Positions 10,591-20,280 of a stretch of DNA of 31,842 nucleotides are shown one piece after another. This stretch comes from Larix sibirica (Eukaryota; Streptophyta; Pinopsida; Pinales; Pinaceae), in contig NWUY0304050187.1 of NCBI GenBank assembly GCA_004151065.3, positions 1 through 31,842 on the forward strand. Reading direction: 5' to 3'. A model generated the notes under the pieces. That model saw nothing but the letters and a program-made list of their open reading frames with translations. It was not told the DNA's origin and ran no database searches. The position numbers and the translations under genes were made by a program. Within the stretch, counting starts at the first letter, position 1. Each line of letters begins with the position of its first letter.

Positions 10591-10690
10591 CACAGATTTA
10601 TTTATCTATTTTATAGCCCACATATAATGGGATAGGTGCTCCCATGGATGGACAACAGCCAAATTACCAAAGGGGCGATCTCACTAGCAA
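10591..10690. repeat. Dispersed family R, partial copy (right part)
   Basis: The segment GATTTATTTATCTATTTTAT AGCCCACAT ... ATAGGTGCTCCCATGGATGG is collinear with the right part of the copy at 17,044-17,275 (GATTGATTTGATAGCCCGCAT ... ATAGGTGCTCCCACGGGCGG). It lacks the left part (TTACTTACGAT...CACCTGT) seen in the fuller copies. Confidence 0.65.
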
Positions 10691-10944
10691 CAGGCAACAT
10701 ATGCCAAATGCCACATACACCAAACATTAAAAGAAGCTACTACACCGGTATAAGCTACGGCACGGTAAAGGCCGCCCAACATAGACGAGCATAGCCTCTC
10801 AATTAGCATAGCACCTGCCCACCTGACATAGCCCCCATAGTCCCCCTACAAGCCAGACAAATGAATAAAAATCTTTCTCGATCTATATCTATAACGCTAC
10901 GGAATCATGGAAAAATGTTCCTACCTCGATTAGATGATATGACA

Positions 10945-11095
10945 ATCATTACTTACGATTTACCTGTTTGAGGATGGATGCCACTTAGTGTTTCTCAGGT
11001 AGTGACAGCCAGGGAGGGGAGGTTGTTTATGCTCTCGAGTGATTTATTTATAAACAGCCACATCTTTTTAGAGAGGTGCCCCACGACGGTAGAGG
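10945..11095. repeat. Dispersed family R, fuller copy 1
   Basis: The order of words matches the copy at 17,044: ATTACTTACGATTTACCTGT, then GAGGATGGATG, GGTAGTG, GGGAGGGGAGG, ATGCTCTCGAGTGATTTATT, AGCCACATCTTTTT, then GAGGTGCCCCACGACGG. Collinearity over about 150 bp with many substitutions indicates real but old homology. Confidence 0.65.
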
Positions 11096-11099
11096 TCAG

Positions 11100-11900
11100 T
11101 CCAGTGGGTCGCCGATAATTAATATAATCCATTGAATAATATGCTATTTTGGGGGTTGTTATGGTTGATACAAAAATCTTCCAAATGAGGTTAAACCCAT
11201 TAACTCTTTATATGGTGAGGAGAAGGCTCACCCGACCCGAGGAGGGTAGGGGCATTTTCTAAATAAATATGCGTGTTTCTGGGGTCCGAGTCATATGATC
11301 CGGGGTCCATATTTTGCCTTTATGAAACTTTAGTTAGGCTTTATTTATAATGCGTTCCTACCTTAAATGCATGCAATGATCATGCTTACTTACGTTGATA
11401 TACTATAGGGGCATAGGACACGTTTAGTTACATAGTGAGTACAATCAATTGATATAGGAAGGAAATGTTAAGTAGTTTTAGGAGGAGCTGGATTCTTTTT
11501 ATTATTACCACCGTTAGTTGCCTGTATAAAAGAAGCGTTTCCGTTGGTACGCCTTCTTAACTACGATGTTTCAGTGGGCGCTCCGCATTTTTCAAAGGGA
11601 TCTTTCCGCTTCGGGGAGTAAGCTCGGGAGTATATGTTCTTGTTGTTGGTTGGTCTTTCTGAATCATAACATCATCAATAACAGACAGAACAAACAAATC
11701 CAGGAGTCGCTACATTGTTTTGAGACTCTTTCATTAGCTTAGAAGAACCGTTAGCAACAACACGGATAGGGACGCAGCCCTCATTTCATCATTGTCACAA
11801 ATAAACAAAACCAGATTGTAGCTACCTATTTTATCTCTATTTCAGAAAGAACAGGTGCGGGGACCATCAACAAACAAGGCTGAAACCAACGAATTACACT
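11100..11900. other. No gene recognised
   Basis: Contains a doublet of GGGGTCC around an ATATGATC core near 11,281-11,309, and the diverged repeat at 11,488-11,525 (partner at 6,126-6,164). Otherwise unremarkable. Confidence 0.45.
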
Positions 11901-11916
11901 AATGGTCAGTCACTCA

Positions 11917-11946
11917 ATTAATCTTACTTATATAAGTAAGATTAAT
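11917..11946. repeat. Perfect 30-bp palindrome
   Basis: The left arm ATTAATCTTACTTAT (11,917-11,931) is exactly the reverse complement of the right arm ATAAGTAAGATTAAT (11,932-11,946), with no spacer. The flanking bases do not extend it. It could be a cruciform, a symmetrical protein site or the scar of a small inverted duplication; the sequence alone does not decide. Confidence 0.85.
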
Positions 11947-12310
11947 GAAGATTGAACCTCCCTTCTGGTCGGGTTGTACCCACCTTCCTTTGTTCCTATG
12001 TTAATTAGGTACGGTGCATCATCATATCATTCTATCAATGAATTAGCATAGGTGCATCATGGGTTTTTATCTCTACATTAGCTAGATTAATTCGTAGACA
12101 AAATCACCACACCATTTATTACTCAATCAGGTTCATACCCATCTATCTTTATAAACTATGCATAAGACAATTTGACTCTCAATTACCTACAGGGTTTATA
12201 CATATTAATTTGGTACAATCCATCATTAAGAAACTAGATATCACAGCATGGAATTACACCATCGAATTGGTAACGATGCATCATATTATAAGATTTCATA
12301 CTTGCTTGTT

Positions 12311-12407
12311 CTCTTTTCATCGATCAAGATGAATAAATATATCGGTGCGAGGACTGCATCGTATAATCAGATTTTTTACTTTTACCTCTCTTCATCGATC
12401 GAAATGA
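12311..12407. repeat. Two copies of a CTCTTTTCATCGATCAAGAT repeat
   Basis: 12,311-12,332 and 12,386-12,407 (CTCTCTTCATCGATCGAAAT) are diverged direct copies 75 bp apart. A third copy (CTCTTTTCGTCGACCAAG) is at 12,919-12,936. Copies two and three are each followed by the same GGTGGAGAT...ATCTCCACT hairpin. The open frame at 12,248-12,472 spans these repeats and is probably chance. Confidence 0.65.
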
Positions 12408-12435
12408 ATTCGATATTGAACTACTCCGGTGCATT

Positions 12436-12505
12436 GATAACAAGCAAGTCGTGCATTGGTGGAGATCTGTAATCTCCACTAATCCCCTTTATCTTGCTTG
12501 TTATC
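12436..12505. repeat. Nested inverted repeat (cruciform) with inner hairpin
   Basis: The outer arms GATAACAAGCAAG (12,436-12,448) and CTTGCTTGTTATC (12,493-12,505) are exact 13-bp inverted repeats. Inside them, GTGGAGAT (12,459-12,466) pairs with ATCTCCAC (12,472-12,479) around a 5-base loop. The inner hairpin recurs at 12,948-12,972. This is the most elaborate secondary structure in the window. Confidence 0.75.
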
Positions 12506-12918
12506 TTTGCTTTAGGTACCCTTGCTTCTCCCAACTATGCTTTTAGCTTAGTTACTATAACCTGGTAAACTCCCCCTTTTCCCTTGACAGTCAGTAATGA
12601 GAAAAGGCTTATTCCACACGGTCAACAACTGGTTCCTCGATGGGATCAACTACTACTCCAGGGTAAATAAGATCAATGGGTTACTCAATTACCCTATGTT
12701 GGTTACCTTCTGATTAGGGCAGGTTATTCCCTTAGCTGCACCTTGTACAGTAAGCATGTCACTACCAACAGCTTCAGATCCTATAGTTACAGATCAATAA
12801 GCAAAGAGCCCTCAAGGTCATCCACTTAAACTACTCATGCTTATTATACTCATGCTCCTGAACCCACTTAATCCACTGCTTCCTCCTGCTAATTACTAGG
12901 TGGGGAAACCCCCTCGGC

Positions 12919-12972
12919 CTCTTTTCGTCGACCAAGCGGCTCCACTGGTGGAGATCAGAGATCATCTCCACT
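12919..12972. repeat. Second CTCTTTTCRTCGAYCAAG plus hairpin unit
   Basis: CTCTTTTCGTCGACCAAG (12,919-12,936) is followed by GTGGAGAT (12,948-12,955) and ATCTCCAC (12,964-12,971) around an 8-base loop. This reproduces the order of the unit at 12,386-12,480 but with a shorter gap and without the outer arms. Confidence 0.65.
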
Positions 12973-12979
12973 TAGACCT

Positions 12980-15390
12980 CGGTCTCACAACCATAATCAC
13001 CAAATACTTAGTTATACATACTAAAAATTAGGAGGTATAAAACCTAGTACAGACATAATTACTCACACAACAATGTTCATCACGTAAAACCAGTTGTCAC
13101 TGTAGTAGCAGCTACGTACTACGAACCAGACAGATATTTGTTACGATCCATCACCCTAGGCTTAGGAACAGACATGAGGAGGAACACCCGTAAAATGCCG
13201 TCGAAACTTAATACAAACTTTTGAGCAAATTAAGCTTTTGGGTAACATACCACCTCTTATTGAATCAACGTACCTATTAGTGATTCAACCTTCATCTTTA
13301 CACCACCTTAGGGGATTTTCACTCGGGTTACCTCAGGGTGTTTTGTTCGACCCGGACTCGGCATGAAATCATTAATTTAACTAAGCACGGCCCCTCAACA
13401 CCGGGAATGACATGCCTTAATTACCTGCTTCATAAAGAAAACCAACCACCCGGCTCGCTATCAGGGTTTTGATTGAACTACCCCTGATATTCCTATATAT
13501 TACCATATATTACTATATGCTACCCATAGCACTAAGAACTATAGGCTACCCATTAATTAGTCCCAGCATTCAGTCATTTACCATCATATGATATAGGCTC
13601 CTCGCGCTATCCAGCCTTGTTCGGTTTCATATCGGTGAGTCAGTCTTTCTCAGGACTCCGAACGAAACTATAAAATCATATAGAAATTTTCACGAATCCC
13701 TTATTTGGGAGGCCAGCCTTATATTGACTCCCTTATTTATTCACTTTATTTGATGGCTGCTTTACTTGGTAGGTTACTCAACTGTGGCTGCTGCGCTATT
13801 TTAGTGACTAATCAAATGGGATAGGCTTTCCTACTAAACTGCTCGGCTTTGCTATTCCGCAAATACACTGGAATACTCTACTCGACTCCGCTTGGTCCGC
13901 TTGGTTATGCCATCTACTACAATACCAGTAAGTCCAGGAGTAAGTTAAGTTATATAGCCAACCAGACATAGACACTTTATAATAGAAAATTTATTCATTC
14001 AATCTTCAAAATGCAGTTTTTGGATATGCGCAAATCCGGCACGGGGCTAGGTGCATGCTTTCAATGGCTTCGTGCAGGCAGTGAAGGAATGGCACTATGG
14101 TAGTTCCCCTATACCAGAAGAGATTAAGTCAAATTGTTCACATACGTGCATGTCGAGTTAGCCGGGGTGACACCAGATGATAAGGAAGGGAAGGAAGTCC
14201 TTATCGCCAGTCGACGAGAGAAAGAAGGCCGGCCCCCATAACTTCAATGAACGCTGCAGAACAATGGAAATGTTCTTACCTGGACGATAGTTGGAAGGAA
14301 TGACAAAGCGTTATATAAAAAATTAAGACAATTTTAGGATTATATGCAAAGAGTCGTCTTCGGGGAGGGGCTAGAGGCTTCACACATGGAGCACCAGACA
14401 TAGCAGCCATACAATGAGCCCCAACTTACATTTGAAAGGACAATTATATTTTTGAATAATGACATTTTTCACGTTTCACGCTGATAGGGGATAGGGAAGA
14501 GCTAGGATAATGGGATTGCCGCTGCTGGCTTCTAGATTGCAGGCTTTACGAATAAATAAACCTAGAGCTGGTCGAATCACTCCCAGTTAGTTACACCTGC
14601 AGCTATAGTTACCTCAAGCCCCAGTTAGTTATCAACTGTCCGAAGTTCTCTCATCACCCAGTTAATAATCTCTGTTCTGCCCACGAGTTGATTCTATTTG
14701 TTACCGTCACAAACTGCTGTTCCTAAATAATATATTATATGCTCACGGGTCTCTATAGCAAGTTCCACTGAGCATTTGTGGTAAGAAAGATGGTGGACTA
14801 GTATGGTAGGCTCATTTTCTTTTATTGGGGCGTATGTAGTTCTCCGGGCTTCGCCCGCACATTCATTCAATAAGACCAATTAGATTCCACTCAAGTGAAT
14901 CAAAACTATCGTGGGTAAGGGGCCCTGGCAAGCTAAGATATTGAATATTAACTCCTATAAAAAAACTATTAGCTAAATCTATGAAATATCTGGCAAGTGT
15001 ATAATAGTATTATTTCGGATATTTTCAATCTGGCTCATTCTAACATATTAGAGCGTAGGGTAATCCGCTCAAGTAAACTCTTTGATCCCCCCAAAGGGTC
15101 CGGATGTTAAGTTGGCAGTAGCGGATCGAACCGAATGCGTAGTGCGCGTACTGGAGCTAAACAAGGGAATTGGCATAACATCTTGGGGTAGGATTATAAA
15201 CTGTTCAAGCACCATAGAATACCTCCTGTCTCTGACTCATGGGTGGGTTGCTGCTCTTGGGAAGGCAAGCATTTTCTGCTGAGCTATGAGGTATTTCTGT
15301 TGGGAAGTCCTGTGTTGGAACCACCTATGTCTCCTTCCTTTGGTGGGAATAGATAATAAGAGGGGAGCTACGGGAAAGCAGGTAAACCTC
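12980..15390. other. No gene recognised; repeat patch at 13,750-13,910
   Basis: 13,750-13,910 reuses the GCTGCTGCGCTATT and TACTCGACTCCGCTTGG words of the 5,565-5,720 array. A small hairpin, CGGGC-TTC-GCCCG, lies at 14,845-14,857. Frames near 14,694-14,879 (minus) and 15,082-15,282 (plus) have no recognisable motif. Confidence 0.45.
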
Positions 15391-15394
15391 CTTT

Positions 15395-15985
15395 GACAAC
15401 TTTTACATAAAGATTTGTGTAATAAGATGATTTTGTGAAACCATTCTTAAGAAGGTAGGCATTTCTCTTTTCATACCACGCTCTGGGAGACTGTTTGAGA
15501 CCATACAAGGCCTTCTGAAACCTGCATACTATATGTGCCTTTCCTTAAACTTCAAATAGGGGTTTTTCATGTATATTTCCTCTTTCGGATCTCCATTGAG
15601 GAATGCACTCCTTACATCCATCTAATGTACTGACCAAGAGTGCCTTGCAGCAATTTCCAATACAAGTCGAACTGTGGTCATCTTCGCCACTAAAGCAAAA
15701 GTATCCTCGTAGTCTATTCCTGCTTTATGAGTGAACCCTCGAGCTACAAGTCTCGCCTATTTTATTGAAATAGATCCATCTGACCTGTATTTTTTTCTGT
15801 ATGTCCACTTGCAGCTTACTAGGTTCTTTCCAATTGGAAGTTCACATAATTACCAAGTTTTATTATGATTATTGTATTATATTCTTGTTTCATTGCATCC
15901 TTCCACACTTGGAGTCTATTAGCTTCTTCAAAGTAATTTGGTTCTTCTTCTGAGTTAACTCGAGCCATGAGAGCAAAATTAACCC
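15395..15985 (-). mobile_element. Ty1/copia retrotransposon remnant: reverse transcriptase N-terminal part
   Basis: Minus-strand translation gives the copia RT region in the expected order. First is the linker before RT (EEEPNYFEEANRLQVWKDAM, 15,960 to about 15,900), then GKNLVSCKW, ARLVARG (15,736-15,756) and GIDYEDTFA with [12 protein letters not shown]. The catalytic-Asp block MDVRSAFLNGD (15,590-15,621) follows, and finally YGLKQSPRAWYEK (15,468-15,506). At least two frameshifts separate these blocks. TAG stops occur at 15,757-15,759 (just before ARLVARG) and 15,622-15,624 (where the family has Gln before MDV). The piece ends near NLYVKVVK, before the YVDD block. No integrase, RNase H or LTR was found beside it. 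It is a dead fragment, probably of nuclear origin; its right end abuts the group II RT remnant. Confidence 0.9.
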
Positions 15986-16219
15986 TTCCTTGACTGCTTA
16001 ATCCGGGATTTTACTCTCCCACTTTAAAGCCAGCTTTCTCCGCTTCCTTAATAGTAGATTGGACCAAGTAGTTTAAGGTCTTCGTATAGGTGGAGGCATA
16101 TAATAAACTATTTATGAATATGGTGATTAAGTGCTGGGACTTTATGATGAAGAAGTATAAGTATATGGTGATGGAGGACTGTGAGGTTCATTTACATACA
16201 TTTTGCAATTAAGTTTTTT

Positions 16220-16624
16220 AGTTAGGAGTAGGAACATATACAATTCATGAAGGATCACATTAATTAGGATCGGTTAAAACACAGAACCTTCGGGTATACC
16301 TACTTCGGAATTAGTATAGATGCTTCCATCGGACGCCTCAATTGGGTTCGTTAAGAATTGCTATATCAAATGTAATAAATGATCATCTCCAATATGTCGG
16401 CCCAGCAGATCGAGGAGCGGAAGCCTCTCGATTGATAGATTGAGAAGCAATTTATGCTGAGCCCTGTAAAAACATCTTTTAACGTCTGCATGTACCAAGC
16501 TCTTTACTCCCCGGCCAATCCAATCAAGTGTCTTAAGGTTAGTCGTCAAATAAGGGAAGGTGGGAAACAAACGAATAAAAGGGTAAGTTCTTATAGGTAG
16601 GCCAGGTGGAAGGTATAAAGTCAT
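16220..16624 (-). pseudogene. Group II intron-type reverse transcriptase/maturase remnant
   Basis: A minus-strand 87-codon frame (16,624-16,361) contains HADVKRCF at residues 45-52, followed by AQHKLLL. This matches the first catalytic-Asp block of group II intron RTs (D-[IV]-K-x-C-F-...-H-x-x-L-L). After a TAA at 16,361 and a short gap the next block continues in another frame: FLTNPI, DGSIYTNSEVGIPEG (GIPEGS at 16,283-16,300), PILINVILHEL (to 16,236). This is the family's G-[IV]-P-Q-G-S-x-x-S-P-x-L-x-N-[IV]-x-L-H-x-L-D block, here with E for Q and a TAA (16,274-16,276) inside it. The YADD block, maturase domain X and intron domains V/VI are absent. Seed-plant MatR, as I recall it, lacks the GIPQGS form, so this seems to come from another intron lineage. 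It is non-functional as it stands. Confidence 0.75.
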
Positions 16625-16884
16625 CTATGTTCGGTTGGTTTATAAATTAGTCACGCTAGCTAATAATATAATTCGGAAGGGTCGAAGTTGAAAAGGTGCG
16701 TTAGCGACGAGCTAAAGCTATGTTACAGGCTAGTACCTTACTTATGGCTTCTTCGCTTCAGGCTCAGGGAGAAAGGAAAGGAAGGGAGGGGACTAGTTTC
16801 TAAAGAAAAGAATGGAGACTTAGTGAACTTACTTACCTTAAGGCACGGAACTCTTTCAAATAATGGAAACTCCAGCTTCTTTGC

Positions 16885-17010
16885 TGGGAGCTCAGGGGCG
16901 TGGCTACTCGGGCTGGGATACTCTGCTGATTTACCCGGCTACTCGGATACTCCTCAACTGGGAGGGTACTGGGATAGGCTCCCCCGCTACTTGGCTTGGA
17001 TTGGCTTGCC
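16885..17010. repeat. Degenerate array (core GGCTACTCGGGATACTC)
   Basis: Variants of TGGCTACTCGGGCTGGGATA, CGGCTACTCGGATACTCC, GGTACTGGGATAGGCT and CTTGGCTTGGATTGGCTTGC follow one another. The plus- and minus-strand frames overlapping here (16,688-17,014 and 16,833-17,030) are by-products of the array. Confidence 0.6.
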
Positions 17011-17043
17011 TTAACAACGGTTCGAAACAATGTAGGATTTAAG

Positions 17044-17275
17044 ATGCGTTACTTACGATGCACCTGTCGAGGATCTTGCGCCAGACAAGTGATCGTCTAT
17101 TGGCTTCGGTAGTGCCCGTATGGGAAGGGAGGTAGATGAATGATGCTTTATAGTGATTGATTTGATAGCCCGCATCTTCCCCAATAGGTGCTCCCACGGG
17201 CGGACAACGGCTCAATCTTCCGAGTAAATAGGTGATCCCACGGATGAATGACTGCCCACATCACCACTGGCCAAC
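17044..17275. repeat. Dispersed family R, fullest copy
   Basis: Starts GCGTTACTTACGATGCACCT, continues through GAGGATC, GGTAGTG, GGGAGGTAG, ATGCTTTATAGTGATTGATT and ATAGCCCGCATCTTCC. It ends with ATAGGTGCTCCCACGGGCGG and a second ATAGGTGATCCCACGGATGA module at 17,228, so the terminal module is duplicated. The order agrees with 10,945-11,095 and the right part with 10,591-10,690. Confidence 0.65.
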
Positions 17276-17362
17276 AGGAGGATAAGGCCTCCCATGTTCT
17301 CTACCCTTTCTACCTCGGCCCTAGAACTCACCCTACGGAAATGAAGTGACTTTATTTCATTT

Positions 17363-17425
17363 ATAATGCATTACTTATAATGCACCTGTTTAGGATCATC
17401 GACCAACAGATAGACACATGCATGG
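17363..17425. repeat. Dispersed family R, left-end copy
   Basis: AATGCATTACTTATAATGCACCTGTTTAGGATC matches the left end of the copies at 17,044 and 10,945, then the similarity is lost after about 60 bp. A still weaker relative may be near 11,346-11,395. Confidence 0.6.
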
Positions 17426-17471
17426 GTGATCCATAGGGGGTAATGCCTAAGGTCAGTTCCATTTACTTTTC

Positions 17472-17921
17472 ATGCAGGCAGGTGTAATCTTATTTATGCA
17501 AGCAGGTAAGGTTGTGCTACTAGTATATAATTTAGGTACATCCACTCTAGCTCTTCCTTCAAACAGTACATGTGAGAGGAATCCCTGCCGAGAGGAAGGA
17601 GAAAAGAAGTTCCCCGTCGTTCCAACCTGCTTTATTTTCAACCTGCTTTATGTTGTTTCTTTTTACCGAACTTGCATATATATGTTAAACTTGGACTCGC
17701 ATATATATGTCCTTGCTATTGTAATTTGTAATCTAAGAGCCAGACGTGTTAATATCGCGGGTGGGAAAAAGGTAAATCTAGTGGCTTTGCAGACGCGCTA
17801 TCATTTTGGACATGAACCTTACAGCTCAAATACTAGATCAGTGAGCCGGTCGGGTCATTTGTTAATAAGCGTCCGTAAACTCCGGCAGTATTATAATAAA
17901 CCTCTCATGGGCGTGGAATAG
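17472..17921 (+). CDS. Orphan open frame, 149 codons, unrecognised
   Basis: This is the longest uninterrupted frame in the window. The middle is hydrophobic (FIFNLLYVVSFYRTC and YVLAIVICNL) and could form one or two membrane segments. The C-terminal third is basic (LRARRVN, SVRKLRQYY). I recognise no family. The 5' half lies on short direct repeats: GCAGGCAGGT/GCAAGCAGGT near 17,475-17,508, CAACCTGCTTTAT twice near 17,622-17,652, and GCATATATATGT at 17,674 and 17,699. The frame may therefore be an accident of repeat expansion. Chimeric membrane ORFs are common in plant mitochondria, but no piece of a known gene is visible here. Confidence 0.2.
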   Translation: MQAGVILFMQAGKVVLLVYNLGTSTLALPSNSTCERNPCREEGEKKFPVVPTCFIFNLLYVVSFYRTCIYMLNLDSHIYVLAIVICNLRARRVNIAGGKKVNLVALQTRYHFGHEPYSSNTRSVSRSGHLLISVRKLRQYYNKPLMGVE

Positions 17922-18204
17922 GTAGTTAATGCGGGCGCGGATAAAGCGATGTCTTCAGCAGTTGAACCAGGGCACCAGCTGTTCATTCAAATATTACACT
18001 AACGGTTTCATTAATAAATTTGAAAAAGCATATTCCTTCAACCCCATTTTATATCTCTCCCCGCTACCTCCCAAAACCAATATGGGCATGGGATTAAGAA
18101 ACAAGTACTGATAGTTATTCGCTGCGAACAAATCATTGAACCGTGAATACAAACTAATATTAGCTCTCTTGTGAATCATAGGTGCCCACATCTCGTGTCT
18201 CATC

Positions 18205-20280
18205 TTTGGTGATGCCTAACCGCTTTCAAAACGGTGGGAAGAGAGAGAACAGGATAGAATGAACAAGCAGAGAGTCATATTTTACCATTTAAGGGTTTCC
18301 GGGGGAAATATCTGTGTACTTTGTGTATGTGAGCCGTATTTTCATTTTTGTGTTTAAGATTATGTTTGGTATTGCTTCTTTTACATAGGTTGTTTCTAAA
18401 ACTCTTCACTCCGCTCAGCAGTCCCTTAGGAAACCCGTTCCCTTTAATAGTGTCTCAATGTTGGCAAGAAGGTTACAGTCCAAGACACCGAAACAAGCGA
18501 GGAGACCATTGGACACTTTTGCATCACTATAGCTTTTCCATATCCAACAACACTATGGCTTAACCCGTAACTATATCACGTGGCATTCACTTCCACGTCA
18601 GGATCATAAGTCCTAACTTGCCTTGGTTATTTCTTTATAACCAACACACATAGCATGCTATTTTATTTCGTATAAATGCATTCTAGATTTGAAACAATCA
18701 TATAGGTTTAAGGCTTTTTGCCTTTACCACACCATACCACACCAAGTGGGGTATTATTCAAATAAATGCACTCAAAAAAAATAGAAACATATAAATTTAT
18801 GATATCAGAATATGGCTAAAGGGATCGGGTAAGAATCCCTTTTTAAACACTTTGCAATCAGCATAAATAAATCCATACTTGTATGGTTGTCATTGACATC
18901 TCTGATGTTACATGATCAGCTGGTGTCTTATGGAAGATTACACAATCCTTTCGCCAACCCCTTTATAAAAACATTATTTTTATTATCCTTCCTTCTTCGG
19001 CTAACTGTAATATGTAGTATATCATAAACATATTCAACCATGCTTTCAACTAATTCTGGCTACACAACCATCATCCATCACATTTAATCCTTATGCCATA
19101 CTCATGACATATGTAACAAAATATTTATCATAGTTCAATTTATATGCACTATGCATCTTCCCTCAGCATATTTGCCAGTGCATAGTTCTTTTAGCTATTT
19201 TACTCTCTTGCATTTTCCAGTATTCCCATGCCTACCTATAACAACTATATCTAAATGAAAAGTAAGAGAAGAGTTAAGTAATTATCCCTTCCAATACCTT
19301 TGCATAGCCTGGAACTCCACAACCTAGCTGATCTTTTCCATATGCATACTACTAACCACATATTAGATCATTAGCTATGGTTTTATCACCCAAGTAGCAA
19401 TCCACTACATATATATATACATTTTTATATATGCTAATTGAAAAAATCATGCAACTCTCCTCTATAAACAAAAGAGAATTTGGGGTTCAAAAGCTCCCTC
19501 ATTATCCTACCTTGATGGCCATCTTCACCATTTGCTGCCTCAACATAATGTAGCTTCCTTTAACTTGTGCAACTTCCTTTGTTGTCTGGAGCATCTTTTT
19601 TTGTTTTCTTGGACTGCCCTCAAGTCCCATTTGAATATGGCAACAATCTTTGTTTTATTCTCAGATGCCTTTGCATTCTGTTCACCCTTGCACTAGTGCT
19701 CCATTTTCTTGAGCAATTGTATAGCCAAGCCCAACTCGATATCTCCTCATCTTCAATCCACGTTAATATTATAACCTCATCTTCTTCCTTTCCTTTATCA
19801 CTTTAGCTCTAAGTTTCAATTTAGAAACTATTTAACATCCATAATGTTGCAACTTATAGAAATCCTACTTCATTTGGACTAATTAAAAAAGTGAATTCTT
19901 CTTGTAACCAATAGCGAGCATAGGTACTCTTTCCACTTGATGTGGTCCTCTTTATGTTTCCCAGCTGGATGCCACCGCAATGCTTATATTATTAGTTATT
20001 TTATATCCATTTGCACCTTTAGAATGCACTCAACATTATTTACCTTCTGTTGTAACAGAATCAACACGTACTAGGAGAATTAACCATTAAGAGGTAATTT
20101 CAACATTTTTCTGAAATTCTCCCATATTTCTTTTATTTACTGCTATTGGGAAATTAACTAATGCATGGTTTGAGTGTTAGAGCATGAAACGAGAAGTCTT
20201 ATGGAGTTCTGACCTTCAAAGGACTAGGGGGTAAAGAGCATTAATGGTATAGTAAAAAACTTACTTTAACCTTCATATAA
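18205..20280. other. AT-rich, CG-depleted tract without recognisable gene
   Basis: From about 18,600 to 20,200 I count only about ten CG dinucleotides, while TG and CA are common. This looks like formerly methylated nuclear plant DNA. The tract has small hairpins (CACGTGG...CCACGT near 18,578-18,598 and TTGGTTAT...ATAACCAA near 18,623-18,642) and an ACCACACCAT simple repeat near 18,727-18,743. It may be an eroded transposable element, but I could not find a diagnostic protein motif on either strand. Confidence 0.5.

Noticed and set aside
15082-15282. 66-codon plus-strand frame
   Set aside because: No recognisable family, and nothing beside it supports coding.
16220-16624. Calling the RT remnant matR
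   Set aside because: The GIPEGS...LHEL block and the surrounding residues do not match MatR as I know it, so I left the symbol empty.
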